Shown: piece by piece, positions 4,221 through 6,406 of the stretch | How positions within the stretch are numbered: the stretch's first letter is position 1 | Layout of the letters: every line of letters starts with the position of its first letter | Source: Candidatus Babeliales bacterium | Lineage (GTDB): Bacteria; Babelota; Babeliae; Babelales; Vermiphilaceae | Assembly: GCA_020053845.1 (NCBI GenBank) | Contig: JAGVMI010000146.1 | Location: forward strand, 1 to 6,406 | Direction of reading: 5' to 3' | DNA: 6,406 nucleotides | Notes under the pieces: generated by a model | The model's input: the letters and a program-made list of their open reading frames with translations, nothing else | Told to the model about the DNA's origin: nothing | Database searches by the model: none | Made by a program: the position numbers and the translations under genes

Positions 4221-6392
4221 TTAAAAATCAAATTTCCGTGTAGCTGTTGATGGATAGTGCTGCTTGAGCTTTTTATGCACCATGTTATTGAATTGTTGCA
4301 GGCCAAGGGGAGACGATTCAATGCCCCACCATACTTTATCAAGCTCTTGCTGAGTATATTCATAGGCGAGTCGTGTTGGGCGATTAAACCATAGGCTTGG
4401 ATGATGTGCCAGAGCTGTGTCGATGTATGATGCATCTGCATGAGTTTTGAATTTTGAAAGCATGGCAGATTGTGAATGAAAGCAGTGTATACCTGCTGCA
4501 GCAAGCGCTCGTTCATGAGGACAGTAGAGCGCATTGAAAGAAGCAAAAAAGAGCGGATGGGCTCGATCACTCAAGCCTGCGCAAAGGCCACGATAAAACC
4601 AGCTTGCAGGCAAAGAAGGAGCATATGCTGCAAATACAAGATCAGGTATGCGTTCCTGCAATGAGTTTTTAATGTAAGTGCCTATTGCGCGTGCTTGTTG
4701 CTCAAGAAAGCTAAAGTAATGCAAAAGCTTTTTAGTTGCTATGAGATAGTTTACGCGCGCAGTAACCGTAGTGAGCGGAGCAAGATTGGGGTTACCTTCG
4801 TGAGCCACATACTGGTGCCAGCTTGAATCGGAAAAATCCATGAGCGGCAAATATGCACCTGTTTCATGCGGGGCATGATACATTTCAAGATCGAAGAACA
4901 CCCCATCAATGGGCATAATGTCTGCAGTCATATCGCAGAATGCGTTGAATACATCAACAACTTCAGGCTTCCATAAATATTGCTTATCAAGTGGCGCAGG
5001 AATGTGGGGATATACAGTGCCAAATATATCTACCGCAGGCGTGTGAGCTTTTACCATTTTGAAATTACTACTGATATTCATGCCAAGAAATATTTTGGGC
5101 AATGCCTTGCCGGTGTGTTGGCAATATGCAGTAAGTGCGCGCATGATAGTGGTAACGCGCTCTTGGTACACTTCTTTCTCTTGCTGTTTAATGCCTTGCG
5201 TACTTAAATACCATTCAGGAAAAAATTCAAGCCAAAGCATCGTGTAATCAGGATCAATAGAGCACCTCACTGCTCTATCAAGAGCCGTAGCCTTCCCCAA
5301 TGTTGTGCGCTCATCTTCGCTAAGATCAGGATGCGTTTCTTTGATGTGCGCGGCTATAAGGCCTAGTTCATCGAAGGTTGCAAAAAAATCTGCCGGATCA
5401 AGCCATGCGCATGACATGCCCTGCTTCATCCATGAAGGAGAGACTGTATGTGCTTTAGGACATGTTTTGACAAGTGCGGCTTTGAGCGCTCGCATATCGT
5501 TTGCTTTATGTTCGGTGTGTGCGCAAGAACCATCCTTTACAGGAATAATAAAGCTATGCGCTTCGTTTACATCTTTCCAGTACGCAAGAAGTGCCTGTGT
5601 ATGTTCAACTAATTGTTCTCGTTCATGAAGTGACTCTGGCGTTACCATGCAATCTTCTTCTAGTTCAGCACTCAGGCACTGTGCTGAGGATGTTATGAGC
5701 AGTGGCGATTGTGAGTCTGGTAGCAAGGTAATCATGCTTGCAAAAGGGGTACAATCTGAGCATGGGCGAATATTGGGTGTGGGGTGCTGTGCAATATCGA
5801 AAAATTCTGTGGGCTCTTGGAGCGTTGATTTTTGATTGCGTATGCGCTTGAGTGTGTCAATATACGAGGAGCGCTTCTTATCGTTACGTGCAAGCAGGGT
5901 AGTGTGAGTAAGAGCAGTAGTTGAGTGCGTTGCTATATCAAGAAAAAGCGCGATAGACGCGTTATTTTTAAGCGAGATGCGCGGTTCATAAAGGCGTTGC
6001 AAAAAACCTGTAATACGTGCTTTGTATACGGCTGAGTTGCTTACGCGATACGGCATGATAATGCCTACTGCGGGCTGACTTGTTTCAACAGCGCCATGCA
6101 AAGCATTGAGTACCCGTGTAGTCAAAGGGTGTTGAATGTGTTTGAGAAAGAGGGTGTCGAGCACAATCAGTAGTGCATTACAGGGTTCGATATGGGGGTG
6201 TTCAAGTAGGTCAATAAATGATCGATACGAAACGGCGTATCCGGCATGTGTGGCAAGTGTTATGAGCGCATGGTATGCAGTACGATTCTTACCTGCGGTA
6301 TCGATAAGGACGAGTTTTTGCGGCGTTGAGCTTGCGTGTATGCTTTGCGCTACTAATGTTAGTTTCAAAATGAAAATATATTTATAATTCAT
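4221..6392 (-). CDS. Exported protein with Rossmann-like N-terminus and putative glycosidase-like TIM barrel
   Basis: A 723-residue protein. Residues 1-20 form a signal peptide (MNYKYIFILKLTLVAQSIHA) with a predicted cut before SSTP, so the protein acts outside the cytoplasm. Residues 26-113 alternate hydrophobic strands and helices (KLVLIDTAG, NALLIVLDTLF, AVGIIMP), resembling a flavodoxin/class I glutamine amidotransferase-like fold of the kind that accompanies some glycosidases. About 115-375 is a linker with a CSDC pair (211-214). From about 380 the pattern suggests a (beta/alpha)8 barrel: YTMLWLEFFPEW (383-394), PKIFLGMNIS (432-441), DGVFFDLEMYH (496-506), PDLVFAAYAPSLP (583-595), HPLFFASFNALY (612-623), and a closing strand PSLWFNRPTRLAYEY (665-679). 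Asp501 and Glu503, at the end of the fourth such strand, are candidate catalytic acids. Fourteen Cys are in the mature part. No substrate can be named, and the glycosidase assignment is inferred from motif pattern, not a recognised family. The ATG at 6392 has GGAA 8 nt upstream and overlaps a TGA in an upstream frame. Confidence 0.8.
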   Translation of the reverse strand: MNYKYIFILKLTLVAQSIHASSTPQKLVLIDTAGKNRTAYHALITLATHAGYAVSYRSFIDLLEHPHIEPCNALLIVLDTLFLKHIQHPLTTRVLNALHGAVETSQPAVGIIMPYRVSNSAVYKARITGFLQRLYEPRISLKNNASIALFLDIATHSTTALTHTTLLARNDKKRSSYIDTLKRIRNQKSTLQEPTEFFDIAQHPTPNIRPCSDCTPFASMITLLPDSQSPLLITSSAQCLSAELEEDCMVTPESLHEREQLVEHTQALLAYWKDVNEAHSFIIPVKDGSCAHTEHKANDMRALKAALVKTCPKAHTVSPSWMKQGMSCAWLDPADFFATFDELGLIAAHIKETHPDLSEDERTTLGKATALDRAVRCSIDPDYTMLWLEFFPEWYLSTQGIKQQEKEVYQERVTTIMRALTAYCQHTGKALPKIFLGMNISSNFKMVKAHTPAVDIFGTVYPHIPAPLDKQYLWKPEVVDVFNAFCDMTADIMPIDGVFFDLEMYHAPHETGAYLPLMDFSDSSWHQYVAHEGNPNLAPLTTVTARVNYLIATKKLLHYFSFLEQQARAIGTYIKNSLQERIPDLVFAAYAPSLPASWFYRGLCAGLSDRAHPLFFASFNALYCPHERALAAAGIHCFHSQSAMLSKFKTHADASYIDTALAHHPSLWFNRPTRLAYEYTQQELDKVWWGIESSPLGLQQFNNMVHKKLKQHYPSTATRKFDF
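6389..6392 (-). other. ATGA start/stop overlap at the operon's upstream edge
   Basis: On the minus strand the start codon of the 723-residue gene overlaps a TGA in another frame by the classic ATGA arrangement. The overlapping frame reads M-E-N-N-I-stop to the window edge and may be the end of an upstream gene. Only 18 nt are visible, so this is suggestive only. Confidence 0.35.
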
Positions 6393-6406
6393 ATATTGTT
6401 TTCCAT

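Noticed and set aside
4190..4570. Minus-strand 126-codon frame overlapping the 3' end of the glycosidase-like gene
   Set aside because: Out of frame with the barrel's C-terminal strands, no ribosome binding site seen, and it would overlap the coding end almost entirely.
5305..5628. Plus-strand 107-codon frame antisense to the 723-residue gene
   Set aside because: Ser/Cys-rich shadow translation with no domain; the opposite frame is continuous over 723 codons with a signal peptide.

Overview
The window looks like bacterial chromosome: dense genes, Shine-Dalgarno sites and intrinsic hairpin terminators. It holds one long rightward gene (1-2391) and a leftward block (2446-6392), and the two converge on a shared terminator at 2416-2443. 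No transposon, CRISPR array, tRNA or rRNA is visible. I cannot fix the taxon. Moderate-to-low GC, several exported proteins rich in His and Cys without recognisable families, and a very large multi-membrane MscS protein would fit a host-associated candidate-phylum lineage such as Dependentiae (TM6). That is an impression, not a demonstrated assignment.

Rightward strand: the gene is a large MscS-type mechanosensitive channel. Its reading frame is open from the first base of the window, so the 5' end lies outside and the in-frame GTG at 112 is probably internal. About ten membrane segments precede the conserved pore helix, beta domain and C-terminal alpha/beta domain. Two bulky aromatic residues appear to sit where E. 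coli MscS has its leucine gate.

Leftward strand, in transcription order: a 723-residue exported protein (6392-4221) with an N-terminal Rossmann/GATase-like region and a probable glycosidase-like TIM barrel. After a 48-nt gap comes a 215-residue Cys-rich exported protein of unknown function (4172-3525). The short gap suggests one operon. An ATGA overlap at the window edge suggests that the operon continues upstream. Next is a gene-poor stretch of about 540 bp (2982-3524) holding a 53-codon ORF with a near-perfect ribosome binding site and a candidate promoter with a palindrome in its spacer. It is followed by a 58-residue secreted peptide gene (2981-2805), a hairpin terminator (2768-2796), and a 67-residue two-helix membrane protein (2649-2446) that ends at the shared terminator.

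The themes are envelope tension protection (MscS, small membrane protein) and export (three signal-peptide proteins). No defence or mobile system was recognised. The least explained parts are the glycosidase-like/Cys-rich exported pair and the small-peptide region at 2805-3350.
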